Shown here in pieces: positions 26,325 to 34,958 of a stretch of 62,955 bases of DNA. The notes under the pieces were generated by a model, which searched no databases, was not told the origin of the DNA, and saw only the letters and a list, made by a program, of their open reading frames with translations. The position numbers and the translations under genes are program-made. Within the stretch, counting starts at the first letter, position 1, and each line of letters starts with the position of its first letter. Source of the DNA: Kitasatospora phosalacinea (GTDB lineage: Bacteria; Actinomycetota; Actinomycetes; Streptomycetales; Streptomycetaceae); the NCBI RefSeq assembly GCF_000717185.1, contig NZ_JNYE01000034.1, forward strand, positions 1-62,955. Reading direction: 5' to 3'.

Positions 26325-27176
26325 ATGGGCTGGACACTCACCACGTCGCTGGACGAATTCCGCACCGCCGCCGGTCCGTTCCTGGCGGCCCACCCCGTCG
26401 AGAACACCGTGCTGCTCACCATCGTCGACCGCATCGGCCGGGACGGCCCGCAGGTCTACGGCGACGCCCCGCCGCGCTACGGCTGGTGGCGGGAGCCGGA
26501 CGGCGCCGTCACCGGCGTCACCCTGCGCACCCCGCCGTACGGGCAGCGCCTGGGCCGGATGACCGCCGCCGCGGCCGAGGGACTGGCCCGGCAGCTCGCG
26601 GACGGCGACCAGCAGCCGGACGACGTGGGCGGCGGGCGGGAGGCCGTGTTCGCCTTCGCCCGGGAGCTGGAGCGGCTCACCGGCTGCGGCTGGGCCGTCG
26701 CGACCAACGAACGGCTGTACCGGCTCGGCGAGTTGACGCCCCCGCCGACCCCTCCGGCCGGGCGGGCCCGGCTCGCCGCCCCGGCGGAGCGGGAGCTGGT
26801 CGCCCGCTGGCTCGCCGCGTTCGCCACCGAGGCGCAGGTGAACGTCCCCGGCGACCTGCAGGCCGACGCCGACCAGCGGATCGCCGCGGGCACCCTGCTG
26901 CTCTGGGAGGACGGGGACGCCCGCGTCACCTCCCTCGCCGGGGCGAGCCCCGCCGTCGCCGGGATGTCCCGGATCGGCCCGGTCTACACCCCGCCGGAGC
27001 TGCGCGGACGCGGCTACGCGAGCGCCCTGACGGCGGCGGCCTCCGCGCACGCCCGGGCGGGCGGCGCGGCCGAGGTGCTGCTCTACACCGACCTCGCCAA
27101 CCCCGTCAGCAACGCGATCTACCAGCGCATCGGCTACCTCCCGGTCGACGACGCGGTGCACGTCGTCCTCGGCTGA
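26325..27176 (+). CDS. GNAT-family N-acetyltransferase
   Basis: This 283-aa protein has a C-terminal GNAT domain with the acetyl-CoA-binding segment IGPVYTPPELRGRGYASAL (Q/R-x-x-G-x-A type loop) and the NPVSNAIYQRIGY element. The N-terminal half is a divergent GNAT-like fold, giving a two-domain protein. The acyl acceptor is unknown. The ATG at 26325 follows AGGATG without a clear ribosome-binding site. Confidence 0.85.
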   Translation: MGWTLTTSLDEFRTAAGPFLAAHPVENTVLLTIVDRIGRDGPQVYGDAPPRYGWWREPDGAVTGVTLRTPPYGQRLGRMTAAAAEGLARQLADGDQQPDDVGGGREAVFAFARELERLTGCGWAVATNERLYRLGELTPPPTPPAGRARLAAPAERELVARWLAAFATEAQVNVPGDLQADADQRIAAGTLLLWEDGDARVTSLAGASPAVAGMSRIGPVYTPPELRGRGYASALTAAASAHARAGGAAEVLLYTDLANPVSNAIYQRIGYLPVDDAVHVVLG

Positions 27177-27188
27177 GGGAGCGTGGAG

Positions 27189-27264
27189 GGCGTCACTCCC
27201 AGTCCCAGCGCAGGCCGAGCGGGCAAGGCGTCACTCCCAGTCCCAGCGCAGGCCGAGCAGGCAG
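27189..27264 (+). repeat. 38-bp tandem duplication of a gene's 3' end
   Basis: The sequence beginning at 27189 repeats at 27227 with 32 identical leading bases. The second copy contains the stop and last ~9 codons of the HTH regulator gene (LGLRWDWE); the first copy lies just outside it. Confidence 0.85.
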
Positions 27265-28175
27265 GGCGGCAGGTCGGCGGCCACCAGGTGCGCGCAGTGG
27301 TGGCCGTCCAGGGTCAACTCCTCGCTCTCCAGGGTCGATTGCTCGGGCGCGCGCCGGGTGAAGCGGTCGCAGCGGACGGGCAGGGCGGACGGGTCGAAGG
27401 TGACCTGCAGGACGTACTGCCCGGCGCCCGCGTTGAAGCCGCGGACGTACTCGTGGCTGGGCCCGGTGGACGGGGCCTCGTCGAAGCCGTAGCCGAGCAG
27501 GTGGGTGTCGCCGGTGCGCAGGCGGCGGTCCAGCAGGAGTTCGGCGACCAGCAGGTTCGCGGCCGGGTCGCGGCGGATCCGGCCGGGCCGGCAGTTCTCC
27601 TCGGCCCGGACCCGGACGCGTTCGATGTCGCCGCCCGGATCGCCCTGGTAGATGGCCAGGTAGCGGTCGATGCCGTCGCGGTGCGCGCGCAGCACGTGCT
27701 GGGAGTCGCGGCGCAGCAGCCGCCGGTCCGCGCCGACCCGGATCCGCTCGATGTGGGTGAGGGTGTGCAGGCCGGTGTCGGGCGGCCCGGACAACACGGC
27801 GAGCAGCCCGTCCACGGCCTCGGCCGGGCTGATCAGGTCCCGGTACGGGCGGACCGCCGGGCCCGCCGGGACGGGCTCGGGGACGCTGCGGCGCGGGCCG
27901 AGCAGTCGGGTCAGCGAGTGCTCCGGCAGCTCCAGGACCTCCTCCAGCACCGCGACGGCGCGCAGCGACTCGGCCCGCTCGGGGCGCCGCAGCCCCTGCT
28001 GCCAGTAGCTGAGACTGGTCACCCCGACCTGCACGCCGCGCTGCGCCAGCCGCTCGCGCAGCCGGTGCAGGGCGAGGCCGCGGGCGGTGATCGCGGCCCG
28101 TAGGGCCAGGTGGAACGGCCCGGTGCGCAGGGCGAGGGCCAGGTCGGGCGGTGCGGACGGCTGCTGCAAGGCCAC
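27231..28175 (-). CDS. HTH transcriptional regulator (XRE-like)
   Basis: This protein of up to 314 aa has an N-terminal helix-turn-helix (about residues 20-75; LRERLAQRGVQVGVTSLSYWQQGLR) like the Cro/C1 fold. A ~230-aa C-terminal domain I do not recognise may be a sensor. It is divergent from the secreted protease operon and separated by ~250 nt containing a perfect palindrome, so it likely controls that operon or itself. GTG at 28175 abuts GAGGAG; TTG two codons later (28169) has a better spacer and may be the true start. Confidence 0.75.
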   Translation of the reverse strand: MALQQPSAPPDLALALRTGPFHLALRAAITARGLALHRLRERLAQRGVQVGVTSLSYWQQGLRRPERAESLRAVAVLEEVLELPEHSLTRLLGPRRSVPEPVPAGPAVRPYRDLISPAEAVDGLLAVLSGPPDTGLHTLTHIERIRVGADRRLLRRDSQHVLRAHRDGIDRYLAIYQGDPGGDIERVRVRAEENCRPGRIRRDPAANLLVAELLLDRRLRTGDTHLLGYGFDEAPSTGPSHEYVRGFNAGAGQYVLQVTFDPSALPVRCDRFTRRAPEQSTLESEELTLDGHHCAHLVAADLPPCLLGLRWDWE

Positions 28176-28179
28176 CTCC

Positions 28180-28212
28180 TCGATCGACCGTCGATCGACC
28201 GTGAATATTCAC
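28180..28212. promoter_or_regulatory. Palindrome and repeated GATCGACC motif upstream of regulator
   Basis: GTGAATATTCAC (28201-28212) is a perfect 12-bp palindrome. Next to it the decamer TCGATCGACC occurs as two nearly adjacent copies (28180-28200). They lie just upstream of the HTH regulator and fit an autoregulatory operator. Confidence 0.5.
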
Positions 28213-28422
28213 ACCTCCGGGCCGCCTTGTCATCGGTCCGGACGATATCCGCGCTGCCCAGGGCCGCCGCGTTCACACCGCCACCGGGCCCGTTCACACC
28301 CCGACCGCCGTACGGGGAACGGCCGTTGACCTGCGTACGGGCCCGGCCGGATGCTCTTCCCGCGCCGTCCGGACGCGCCGCCCCCACATCCACTCCTCGC
28401 CCCTGCCAGGAGGCCAACCCCC

Positions 28423-29085
28423 ATGCCACAGCTCCCGATCCGGCTGCGCCGGACGGTCGCCGCACTCGCCCTGGGCACCCTCGCCCCGGTGCTGAGCGTG
28501 TTCGCCACCACCCCCGCCCGAGCGGCCGCCGCCCCCGCGACTGCCGCCCCCGCCGCCGCCCCCGCCGCCGTCCAGGCCCCCGCACTGGCCCCCACGCTGG
28601 CCGGCACCTCGCGGATCCTCAACCTCACCATGCAGGCCCAGCAGCAGAGCAACTGGTGCTGGGCGGCCGGCGGCAACACCATCGCCACCTACTACGGCTA
28701 CGGCTACAGCCAGAACCAGTTCTGCAACCTGGCGTTCGGCCGCTCCGTCAACTCCACCTGCCCCAACAGCCAGGCCAGCCTGGCCGAGGTGCAGAACGCG
28801 CTGTACCGGATCGGCATCAGCACCGGTTCGTACGTCAACGGCTACCTGCGCTACTCCACCGTGCAGACCGAGATCGACGCCGGACGCCCGGTCGAGACCC
28901 GGATCCAGTGGAGCTCCGGCGGCGGCCACATGAACGTCCTGTACGGCTACGACGTCAACAGCAACTGGCTGTACTGGGGCGACCCGTGGCCGTCCAACTA
29001 CCGCTACAACTGGGGCGACTACAACTACTACGTGAGCAACGGGTCCTTCTCCTGGACCCACTCCCTGTACCGGATCGGCGCGTGA
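28423..29085 (+). CDS. Secreted papain-like cysteine protease (C39/C70-like)
   Basis: This 220-aa protein has a Sec signal peptide (1-34, ending ARA-A), an Ala/Pro-rich spacer to ~58, then a papain-like domain. The active-site block is QQQSNWCWAA (Cys79 with Gln73-75 as oxyanion candidate), with His169 in GGGHMNV and Asp187 in WGDPW as the rest of the triad. This matches the papain-like family PF12385 (AvrRpt2-related). AGGAGG is 8 nt upstream of the ATG. It is followed 11 nt later by a surface-protein gene. Confidence 0.85.
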   Translation: MPQLPIRLRRTVAALALGTLAPVLSVFATTPARAAAAPATAAPAAAPAAVQAPALAPTLAGTSRILNLTMQAQQQSNWCWAAGGNTIATYYGYGYSQNQFCNLAFGRSVNSTCPNSQASLAEVQNALYRIGISTGSYVNGYLRYSTVQTEIDAGRPVETRIQWSSGGGHMNVLYGYDVNSNWLYWGDPWPSNYRYNWGDYNYYVSNGSFSWTHSLYRIGA

Positions 29086-29096
29086 GGAGCCACACC

Positions 29097-29948
29097 ATGA
29101 GCAGCCACCACGTCCACGCCACCCGCAGCGCGACCGCCCTCGCGGCCGTCGCCCTCACCGCCGTCGCCCTCGCCCCGGCGGCGCACGCCTCCGACACCCC
29201 TGCCGCGCCCGCCGCGCCTGCCGCGCTCGGCTCCGGCGAGCTCGCCGCGGCCCGCAGTGCGACCCAACAGCCCTCCGTGCTCGACCGGTTGGGGCACTTC
29301 TTCGCCCGCAAGGGAGTGCCGCCCACCCAGCCGCTCGGGATCGGCGCGGCCGACGAGGCGAAGGCCGCGACCGCGGCCGCACCCCGCCTCACCGGCGACA
29401 CCGTGCCCGTCTACACCCTCTCCGCGGCCTTCGTCGCCGGACGGGCCGGAACCCCGGTCGCCGAGGTCGAGTTCGCCGCGACCACCGCCGTCGCCGCGGA
29501 CGGGCAGCGCGCCTCGGTCTGGACCGCCCGGCAGGACGGCAGCTGGCGGGTCGTCAACATCGCCTCCGGCGGTGACGAGACCGACTACGCGGCCCGGGCC
29601 GCGGCGGACGGCGGCACCGCCTTCCGCGAACCCCAGGTCGACGCCTGGTACGAGGTCAAGGGCGGCCGCGTCCTCCCGCTCGACGAGGACGCCCGCCGCT
29701 CGGTCGGCGCCCGCGGCACCACCGTCGCCGCCTACCAGCAGCTCGTCCACCAGCGCTACGGGGACAAGCTGCCCGGCTCCGCGTACGACGCCTCCGGCAA
29801 GGCGGGCGGCTTCGACACGGCCGCTCCCGCGGGGACGGGCCGCGACGGGGCACCGCTGCCCGCCGCGGGCGCGGCGGTCGGGCTGACCGCCCTGGCGGGG
29901 ACGGCCCTCGGGCTGCGGCGGCGGCGCAGGGCCCGCATCAAGTACTAG
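29097..29948 (+). CDS. Cell-surface-anchored secreted protein, operon partner of protease
   Basis: This 283-aa protein has a signal peptide (1-31, HAS), an exported domain with a YcdB-like beta-strand pattern (VPVYTLSAAFVAG...EVEFAATTAVAADG) and a C-terminal anchor. The anchor is LPAAG, a hydrophobic helix, and then five arginines. The layout is that of a sortase substrate, but the usual Thr of LPxTG/LAxTG is Ala, so simple membrane anchoring may apply. GAGGAG lies just before the ATG and overlaps the protease stop region, so the genes are co-expressed. It may be a substrate, inhibitor or tether for the protease. Confidence 0.75.
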   Translation: MSSHHVHATRSATALAAVALTAVALAPAAHASDTPAAPAAPAALGSGELAAARSATQQPSVLDRLGHFFARKGVPPTQPLGIGAADEAKAATAAAPRLTGDTVPVYTLSAAFVAGRAGTPVAEVEFAATTAVAADGQRASVWTARQDGSWRVVNIASGGDETDYAARAAADGGTAFREPQVDAWYEVKGGRVLPLDEDARRSVGARGTTVAAYQQLVHQRYGDKLPGSAYDASGKAGGFDTAAPAGTGRDGAPLPAAGAAVGLTALAGTALGLRRRRRARIKY

Positions 29949-30063
29949 CGCGGAACGGGACAGGGGCCCGAGGCTGTCGCAGGTCCGGGGGACGGATCTG
30001 CGGTGGGCTCGGGCTTCCGTCTCGGCCCGAAGCAGCACGGGCATTCCGATGGGCTCCGGCCGC

Positions 30064-30355
30064 CAGCAGCTCGGACCCGCCGTTCCCCGGGCCCCTGAAG
30101 GGGCTGCTTCGCAGCCCGGAGCCCCCGCTGCGCGGGCAGCCGAGGGGGTTGCTTCGTGCAGCTCGGAGTCGCTGCCGCGCGGGCTCCCGAGGGGGTTGCT
30201 TCGCAGCGCGGACCCGCTCTCCCCTCAACCCCCGGAGGGGTTGCTTCGCGCGGCTCGGAGTCGCTGCCGCGCGGGCTCCCGAGGGGTTGCTTCGTGCAGC
30301 TCGGACCCGCCCTCCCCCCTCCCCCCGGAGGGGTTGCTTCGCAGCTCGGAGCCGG
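30064..30355. repeat. Tandem array with ~46-bp period, six copies
   Basis: The core GAGGGGTTGCTTCG recurs with TGCTTCG starting at about 30105, 30150, 30197, 30242, 30288 and 30335, a spacing of 45, 47, 45, 46 and 47 nt. A partial unit precedes at 30064. Sequences between cores alternate between two related types (CTCGGAGTCGCTGCCGCGCG and CGGACCCGC with C-rich runs), so the true unit may be about 92 bp. Several copies form short hairpins around CTTCGCAGC. The array fills the 421-nt gap between two convergent genes. Confidence 0.85.
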
Positions 30356-30369
30356 CGTGTTTTCGCGGC

Positions 30370-31380
30370 TCAGGAGGTGCCCGCGAAGGTGCGGCGGTAG
30401 GCGAGGGGGGAGACGCCGATCGCGGTGTGCAGGTGTTGGCGGAGTGAGACGGGGTTGGCGAAGCCGACGCGGGTGGCGATCCGGTCGATGCTGAGGTCGG
30501 TGGCTTCGAGGAGGTGGCGGGCCAGTTCGATGCGTTGCCGGGTTAGCCAGCGGCCGGGGCTCTGGCCGGTCTCCTCCTGGAAGCGGCGGGCGAAGGTGCG
30601 GGTGCTCATGCTCGCGTGGGCGGCGAGTTCGGCGAGGCCGAGCGGCTGGTCGAGCCGGGCGAGGGCCCATTCGCGGGTGGGGGCGGTGCCGGTGCTGCCG
30701 GTGCTGGGCACGGGCTGCGGGATGTACTGGGCCTGGCCGCCGTCGCGCCAGGGCGGGACGACGCAGATGCGGGCGGCGCGGTTGGCGGCGGCGGTGCCGT
30801 GGTCGTTGCGCAGGACGTGCAGGAAGAGGTCGACGCCGGCGGCCGCGCCCGCCGAGGTGAGGACGTCGCCGTCGTCGACGAACAGCACGTCGGGGTCGAG
30901 CCGGACGCGCGGGAACAGGGCGCGGAAGTGGCCGGTGAGGGCCCAGTGGGTGGTGGCGGGGCGGTCGTCGAGGAGTCCGGCGGCGGCGAGCACGAAGGCG
31001 CCGGTGCAGATGGAGATCAGCCGGGTGCCGGGCCGGACCAGGGCGAGCGCGGCGGTGACGGCGGGATCGGGCGCGGAGGTGGTCGGGACGGGCCCGAACG
31101 GCGGGATCACCACGGTGTCGGCGGTGGCGAGGACCTCCGGCCCGTGGTCGGGGGTGACGGTGAAGTCGGCGTCGGCGCGGACGGGGCGGCCGTCGACGGT
31201 GCAGGTGGTCAGCCGGTAGAGGCCGTCGGTGCTGCCGAACACCCGCTTGGGGATGCCGAGTTCGAACGGGTACACGCCGTCCAGCGCGAGCACCGCGACC
31301 CGGTGCGGCGCGGCAGGCGGTGTGGCGGGCGGAGACGCGGACGGAGACGCGGACGGAGACGCGGGCGGAGCGGCGGCCAT
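30370..31380 (-). CDS. GlxA-type AraC-family regulator (DJ-1/PfpI + HTH)
   Basis: This 336-aa regulator joins an N-terminal DJ-1/PfpI-like amidotransferase-fold domain (~30-195, SICTGAFVLAAAGLL with the nucleophile-elbow Cys) to a C-terminal AraC HTH pair (~230-330, two helix-turn-helices ending in GVSPLAYRRTF). Residues 8-20 are a SPSA repeat encoded by GGAGACGCGG repeats. AGGAGG is 6 nt from the ATG. It is divergent from an oxidoreductase gene, its most likely target. Confidence 0.87.
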   Translation of the reverse strand: MAAAPPASPSASPSASPPATPPAAPHRVAVLALDGVYPFELGIPKRVFGSTDGLYRLTTCTVDGRPVRADADFTVTPDHGPEVLATADTVVIPPFGPVPTTSAPDPAVTAALALVRPGTRLISICTGAFVLAAAGLLDDRPATTHWALTGHFRALFPRVRLDPDVLFVDDGDVLTSAGAAAGVDLFLHVLRNDHGTAAANRAARICVVPPWRDGGQAQYIPQPVPSTGSTGTAPTREWALARLDQPLGLAELAAHASMSTRTFARRFQEETGQSPGRWLTRQRIELARHLLEATDLSIDRIATRVGFANPVSLRQHLHTAIGVSPLAYRRTFAGTS

Positions 31381-31451
31381 GGCGGACCTCCTGGCAGGAT
31401 CCCATCGGACGGTGACCATCTTGCCACTCACGGCGGGCCGCCCGCCCCCGC

Positions 31452-31457
31452 GAGGCT
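31452..31457 (+). promoter_or_regulatory. -10 element GAGGCT of a predicted leaderless gene
   Basis: GAGGCT ends 6 nt before the ATG at 31464 with no ribosome-binding site. Confidence 0.35.
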
Positions 31458-31463
31458 GGGGGC

Positions 31464-32429
31464 ATGACGAACGACACGACGAACCAGGCCCCCACCATGC
31501 GCGCGATCAGCCAGGACGTCCTCGGCGGCCCCGAGGTGCTGCACCTGGTGGAGCGGCCCCGCCCGGTGCCGGGCCCGAGCCAGGTGCTGGTCCGGGTGCG
31601 CGCCGCGGGCCTGAACCCGACCGACTGGAAGCACCGGGCCGCGGGCCTCTTCCTCGGGCAGCCGCCGTTCGTGCTGGGCTGGGACGTGGCGGGCACGGTG
31701 GAGGCGGTCGGTCTGGGCGTCACGCTGTTCGCGCCGGGCGACGAGGTGTTCGGCATGCTGCCCTACCCGCACGGAGTGGGCTCGCACGCCGAGTACGCGG
31801 TCGGCCCGGCCCGGGCGTTCGCCCGCCGCCCCGCCTCGCTGGACGTGGTGCAGGCGGGCGCGCTGCCGCTGGCCGCGCTGACGGCCTGGCAGGCGCTGGT
31901 GGACACCGCGCAGGTCCGGGCCGGTGACCGGGTGCTGGTGCACGCGGCCGCGGGCGGGGTCGGGCACCTGGCGGTGCAGATCGCCAAGTCCCGCGGCGCG
32001 CACGTGATCGGGACGGCCGGTGCGGCCAAGCACGACTTCCTGCGCCGGATCGGGGTGGACGAGCCGGTCGACTACCGGACGGTCGACTTCGCCGAGGCGG
32101 TGCGCGACGTGGACGTGGTGCTGGACACCGTCGGCGGCGACTACCAGCTGCGCTCGCTGCGCACGCTGCGCCGGGGCGGGCTGCTGGTCTCGATCCTGCC
32201 GTTCCCGGTCGAGGGCCTGGCCGAGGAGGCGGCCCGGCTCGGGGTGCGGACCGCGATGCTGCTGGTGGAGGCCGACCACGCGGGCATGACCGCGGTCGCG
32301 GACCTCGCGGAGCGCGGCCTGCTGCGGGCCGAGATCGCCGGGACGTTCCCGCTGGCGGAGGCCGCGAAGGCGCACGAGGTGGGCGACGGCGGCCGGGTGG
32401 CGGGCAAGCTGGTGCTGCTCGGCGACTGA
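31464..32429 (+). CDS. NADP-dependent quinone oxidoreductase-like protein
   Basis: This 321-aa medium-chain dehydrogenase/reductase lacks zinc ligands. It has the N-terminal GroES-like domain (AAGLNPTDWKHR, GWDVAGTVEAVG) and a Rossmann domain with AAAGGVGHLAVQ. It probably reduces quinones or enones with NADPH. It is divergent from the GlxA-type regulator. The short leaderless promoter supports the start. Confidence 0.88.
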   Translation: MTNDTTNQAPTMRAISQDVLGGPEVLHLVERPRPVPGPSQVLVRVRAAGLNPTDWKHRAAGLFLGQPPFVLGWDVAGTVEAVGLGVTLFAPGDEVFGMLPYPHGVGSHAEYAVGPARAFARRPASLDVVQAGALPLAALTAWQALVDTAQVRAGDRVLVHAAAGGVGHLAVQIAKSRGAHVIGTAGAAKHDFLRRIGVDEPVDYRTVDFAEAVRDVDVVLDTVGGDYQLRSLRTLRRGGLLVSILPFPVEGLAEEAARLGVRTAMLLVEADHAGMTAVADLAERGLLRAEIAGTFPLAEAAKAHEVGDGGRVAGKLVLLGD

Positions 32430-32457
32430 GCCGCCGGCCGGGCCGCCGCCCGGGCGG

Positions 32458-33117
32458 TCAGTGCGCGGCGAGCCCCTGGAGGTGCTCCAGGGCGAGGTCG
32501 AGCAGGTCGGCGAGGTCGTCCCGGCCGCCGCGGTCGGCCCAGTACAGGGAGGTCTCGGTGAGTGCGGCGGAGATCGCGGCGGCGGTGATCCGCAGTTCGA
32601 GGGTGGGGGCGTCCAGGCCGGCCCGTTCGGTGAGCAGGTCGAGCAGCATGCCGCGCGGCTGGCCGGCGCCCTCCATCATCCGGGCCCGGACGGAGGGCAC
32701 GGAGGCGGCCAGCCGCATCCGCTCGTACAGCTCGGCGCGCTCCTGCTCGCTGAGCATCCGGCGGACCAGCCCGACCAGCACCGCACGGGCGGAGGTCAGG
32801 AAGGGCTCGCCCGCCGGGCGGGCCCGGATCGCCTCGGCCATCAGCGGGTCGTACTCGTCGGTGAGCAGCAGGTCCTCCTTGACCGGGAAGTACCGGAAGA
32901 AGGTGGACGGGGAGACCTCCGCCGCGGCCGCGATCTGGTCGACGGTGGTGGCCTCCCAGCCCTGTTCGGCGAAGAGCCGCACCGCCTCCCGGCGCAGGGT
33001 CTGCCGGGTCCTCAGCTTCTTGCGCTCGCGCAGCGACAGCGGGGCCCCGGCGAGTTCCTCCAGGGAGCCGGGGGAGGGGTCGGACGGGCGGGGCCGGGCG
33101 CTGCGCGGGGTGGTCAT
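32458..33117 (-). CDS. TetR-family repressor
   Basis: This 219-aa regulator has a TetR HTH (about 45-75: GWEATTVDQIAAAAEVSPSTFFRYFPVKEDLL) and a ligand-binding C-terminal domain. Its ATG overlaps the stop of the upstream MFS exporter gene by 4 nt (ATGA), so exporter and repressor are one operon, unusually with the regulator second. It probably binds the CTCTCA/TGAGAG palindrome ahead of the exporter. Confidence 0.9.
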   Translation of the reverse strand: MTTPRSARPRPSDPSPGSLEELAGAPLSLRERKKLRTRQTLRREAVRLFAEQGWEATTVDQIAAAAEVSPSTFFRYFPVKEDLLLTDEYDPLMAEAIRARPAGEPFLTSARAVLVGLVRRMLSEQERAELYERMRLAASVPSVRARMMEGAGQPRGMLLDLLTERAGLDAPTLELRITAAAISAALTETSLYWADRGGRDDLADLLDLALEHLQGLAAH

Positions 33118-34745
33118 GCCGACGATTCTCCGGGATCGCCCGCCGCCGCGGCCACCGGCCGCACCGGACCGTCGGGCCCCGGCGCGGCGGGCGACGGACC
33201 GCGGGGCCCCGGCGCGGCGGGCACCGGCCCGGGGCCCGCGTCGGGTGCGGCCGCCGGGTCGGTGCCGGGCATCCGGGCCGCGACCAGGGCGGCGGAGAGC
33301 AGTGCGAGCACCCCGGCGACCAGCATCACCAGCGTCATGCCGTGCAGGTAGGCGCCGTGCGCGGACGCGGCCAGCGCCGGGTCGCCGATCCGCTCGGCGA
33401 CCGCGTCGGCGGCGGTGACCGAGCCGCGGGCCGACTGCGCGGCGGGCCCGGGCAGGCCGTCGGTGTCGAGGCGGTCGCGGTACCCGGCGGCGAGCAGCGC
33501 GCCGAAGACGGCGACGCCGACCGCGCCGCCGACCTGGCGGAGGGTCTGGACCAGGCCGGAGCCGACCCCGGCCTTGGCGGCGGGCAGCAGGAGCAGCGCG
33601 GAGGCGGTCGCGGTGATCAGCACCAGGCCGAGCCCGGCGCCGAACAGCGGCAGCCACAGCGCCGTCCAGCCGTAGCCGTCCCCGGCGGAGGTGCGGCTGC
33701 CGAGCAGCAGGGCGAGGCCGGTGAGCACCAGCCCGGCGCCGATCACCCCGCGCGGGGCGAAGCGGCGCACCAACCGTTCGCCGGTCCGGGAGGCGACCAG
33801 CAGGCCGCCCATCATCGGCATCAGGCGCAGCCCGCTGCCCAGTGCGTCGGTGCCCAGCACGCTCTGGAAGTAGGCGGGCAGCACGAAGAAGCCGCCGAGC
33901 AGGACGACCGAGACCAGGGTGACCGCCACGGCGCACCAGCGGAACACCGGCTCGGCCAGCAGCCGGAGGTCCAGCATCGGGTGCTCCCGGTGGCGGCTGC
34001 GCCGCACCAGCCAGGTCAGCGCGAGCAGCGACCCGGCCAGCGCGCCGAGCACCCGGGCGTCGTCCCAGCCGAGGTCGCCGCCCTCGATGACGCCCCAGGT
34101 CAGTGCGGACAGGCCGCCGATGGCGAGCAGCGCGGCGAGCGGGTCGAGCCGGGGCGCGGCCGGGTCGGCGGACTCGGGGAGCAGCAGCAGGCAGGCGACG
34201 GTGCCGAGCAGCACCAGCGGGACGTTGACCAGGAAGATCGACCCCCACCAGTAGTGGCGCAGCAGCAGCCCGCCGACGATCGGGCCGAGCGGGACGCCGA
34301 TCGCGGTCATGGTGGTCAACAGGGCGGTGGCGCGGCGCTGTTCGGCGGGCGGGAAGACGGCGGGGACGACCGCCATCGACATCGGCATCACGAACGCGGC
34401 GGCCAGGCCCATCACCGTCCGGGCGGCGATCAGCGACCCGGGGCCGGAGGCGAGCGTGCCGAGCAGCGAGGCCGCGCCGAACAGGGCGAGCCCGAGCACC
34501 AGGGTGCGGCGGCGGCCGAACCTGTCGCCGAGCAGTCCGGCGGGCAGCAGGGCGGCGGCGAACACCACCGTGTAGGCGTCGACGATCCACTGCTGCTGCC
34601 CGGTGCCGACCTCCAACTGCCGGGCCAGGTCGGGCAGGGCGACGTTCAGCACGGTGGTGTCGAAGCCGATGACGAGCACGCTGAGCGCGACCGCCACCAG
34701 GGCGATCCAGCGGCGCGGGCTGGGCGGTGCCTGGGACGCGGGCAT
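33114..34745 (-). CDS. MFS multidrug exporter (DHA2, 14 TM)
   Basis: This 543-aa protein has 14 hydrophobic helices and DHA2 motifs: FDTTVLNVALPDLA in helix 1, GDRFGRRR between helices 2 and 3, and motif C GPIVGGLLL. It likely exports drugs by proton antiport. The C-terminus is a Pro/Gly/Ala-rich tail. ATG at 34745 with GGAGG 7 nt before is preferred over a TTG at 34775 that lies inside the operator. It leads the operon with the TetR gene. Confidence 0.92.
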   Translation of the reverse strand: MPASQAPPSPRRWIALVAVALSVLVIGFDTTVLNVALPDLARQLEVGTGQQQWIVDAYTVVFAAALLPAGLLGDRFGRRRTLVLGLALFGAASLLGTLASGPGSLIAARTVMGLAAAFVMPMSMAVVPAVFPPAEQRRATALLTTMTAIGVPLGPIVGGLLLRHYWWGSIFLVNVPLVLLGTVACLLLLPESADPAAPRLDPLAALLAIGGLSALTWGVIEGGDLGWDDARVLGALAGSLLALTWLVRRSRHREHPMLDLRLLAEPVFRWCAVAVTLVSVVLLGGFFVLPAYFQSVLGTDALGSGLRLMPMMGGLLVASRTGERLVRRFAPRGVIGAGLVLTGLALLLGSRTSAGDGYGWTALWLPLFGAGLGLVLITATASALLLLPAAKAGVGSGLVQTLRQVGGAVGVAVFGALLAAGYRDRLDTDGLPGPAAQSARGSVTAADAVAERIGDPALAASAHGAYLHGMTLVMLVAGVLALLSAALVAARMPGTDPAAAPDAGPGPVPAAPGPRGPSPAAPGPDGPVRPVAAAAGDPGESSA

Positions 34746-34768
34746 GCGGGGCCTCCATCCGGTAGTTT

Positions 34769-34782
34769 CTCTCAAATGAGAG
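34769..34782. promoter_or_regulatory. Operator palindrome of the MFS/TetR operon
   Basis: CTCTCAAATGAGAG has 6-bp perfect arms around AA, 24 nt before the exporter ATG and overlapping an AT-rich promoter (34763-34796). It is the natural site for the co-encoded TetR protein. Confidence 0.6.
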
Positions 34783-34912
34783 TAACTATCAAAAGATGGC
34801 TACCGTCAAGCGAAGAGTCCCCTGTGGGATCCCGGCCTCTGTTGTTGATGCGCTGTTGATCCCCCGTTCTCCCTCGGAGGGTGCTGAACATGTCACTGTA
34901 GGTGGGGAGTTC

Positions 34913-34929
34913 CCTGACGGTGCGTCAGG
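34913..34929. promoter_or_regulatory. BldD-box-like palindrome
   Basis: CCTGACGGTGCGTCAGG is a perfect 7-bp inverted repeat with a 3-nt centre. Its core TGACGGTGCGTCA fits the BldD consensus TNACNC(A/T)GNGTNA except one base. It lies 30 nt before the start codon of the 89-aa membrane protein. Confidence 0.45.
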
Positions 34930-34958
34930 AGACAGGTCGGCCGGCGGGAGGTTTGCCG

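Noticed and set aside
24134..26434. 766-codon frame opposite the DUF255 gene
   Set aside because: It is a complementary-frame artefact; the + strand DUF255 protein has clear conserved motifs.
30064..30355. CRISPR array
   Set aside because: The repeated core is only ~14 nt, the intervals are related to one another and alternate, and no cas genes are near.
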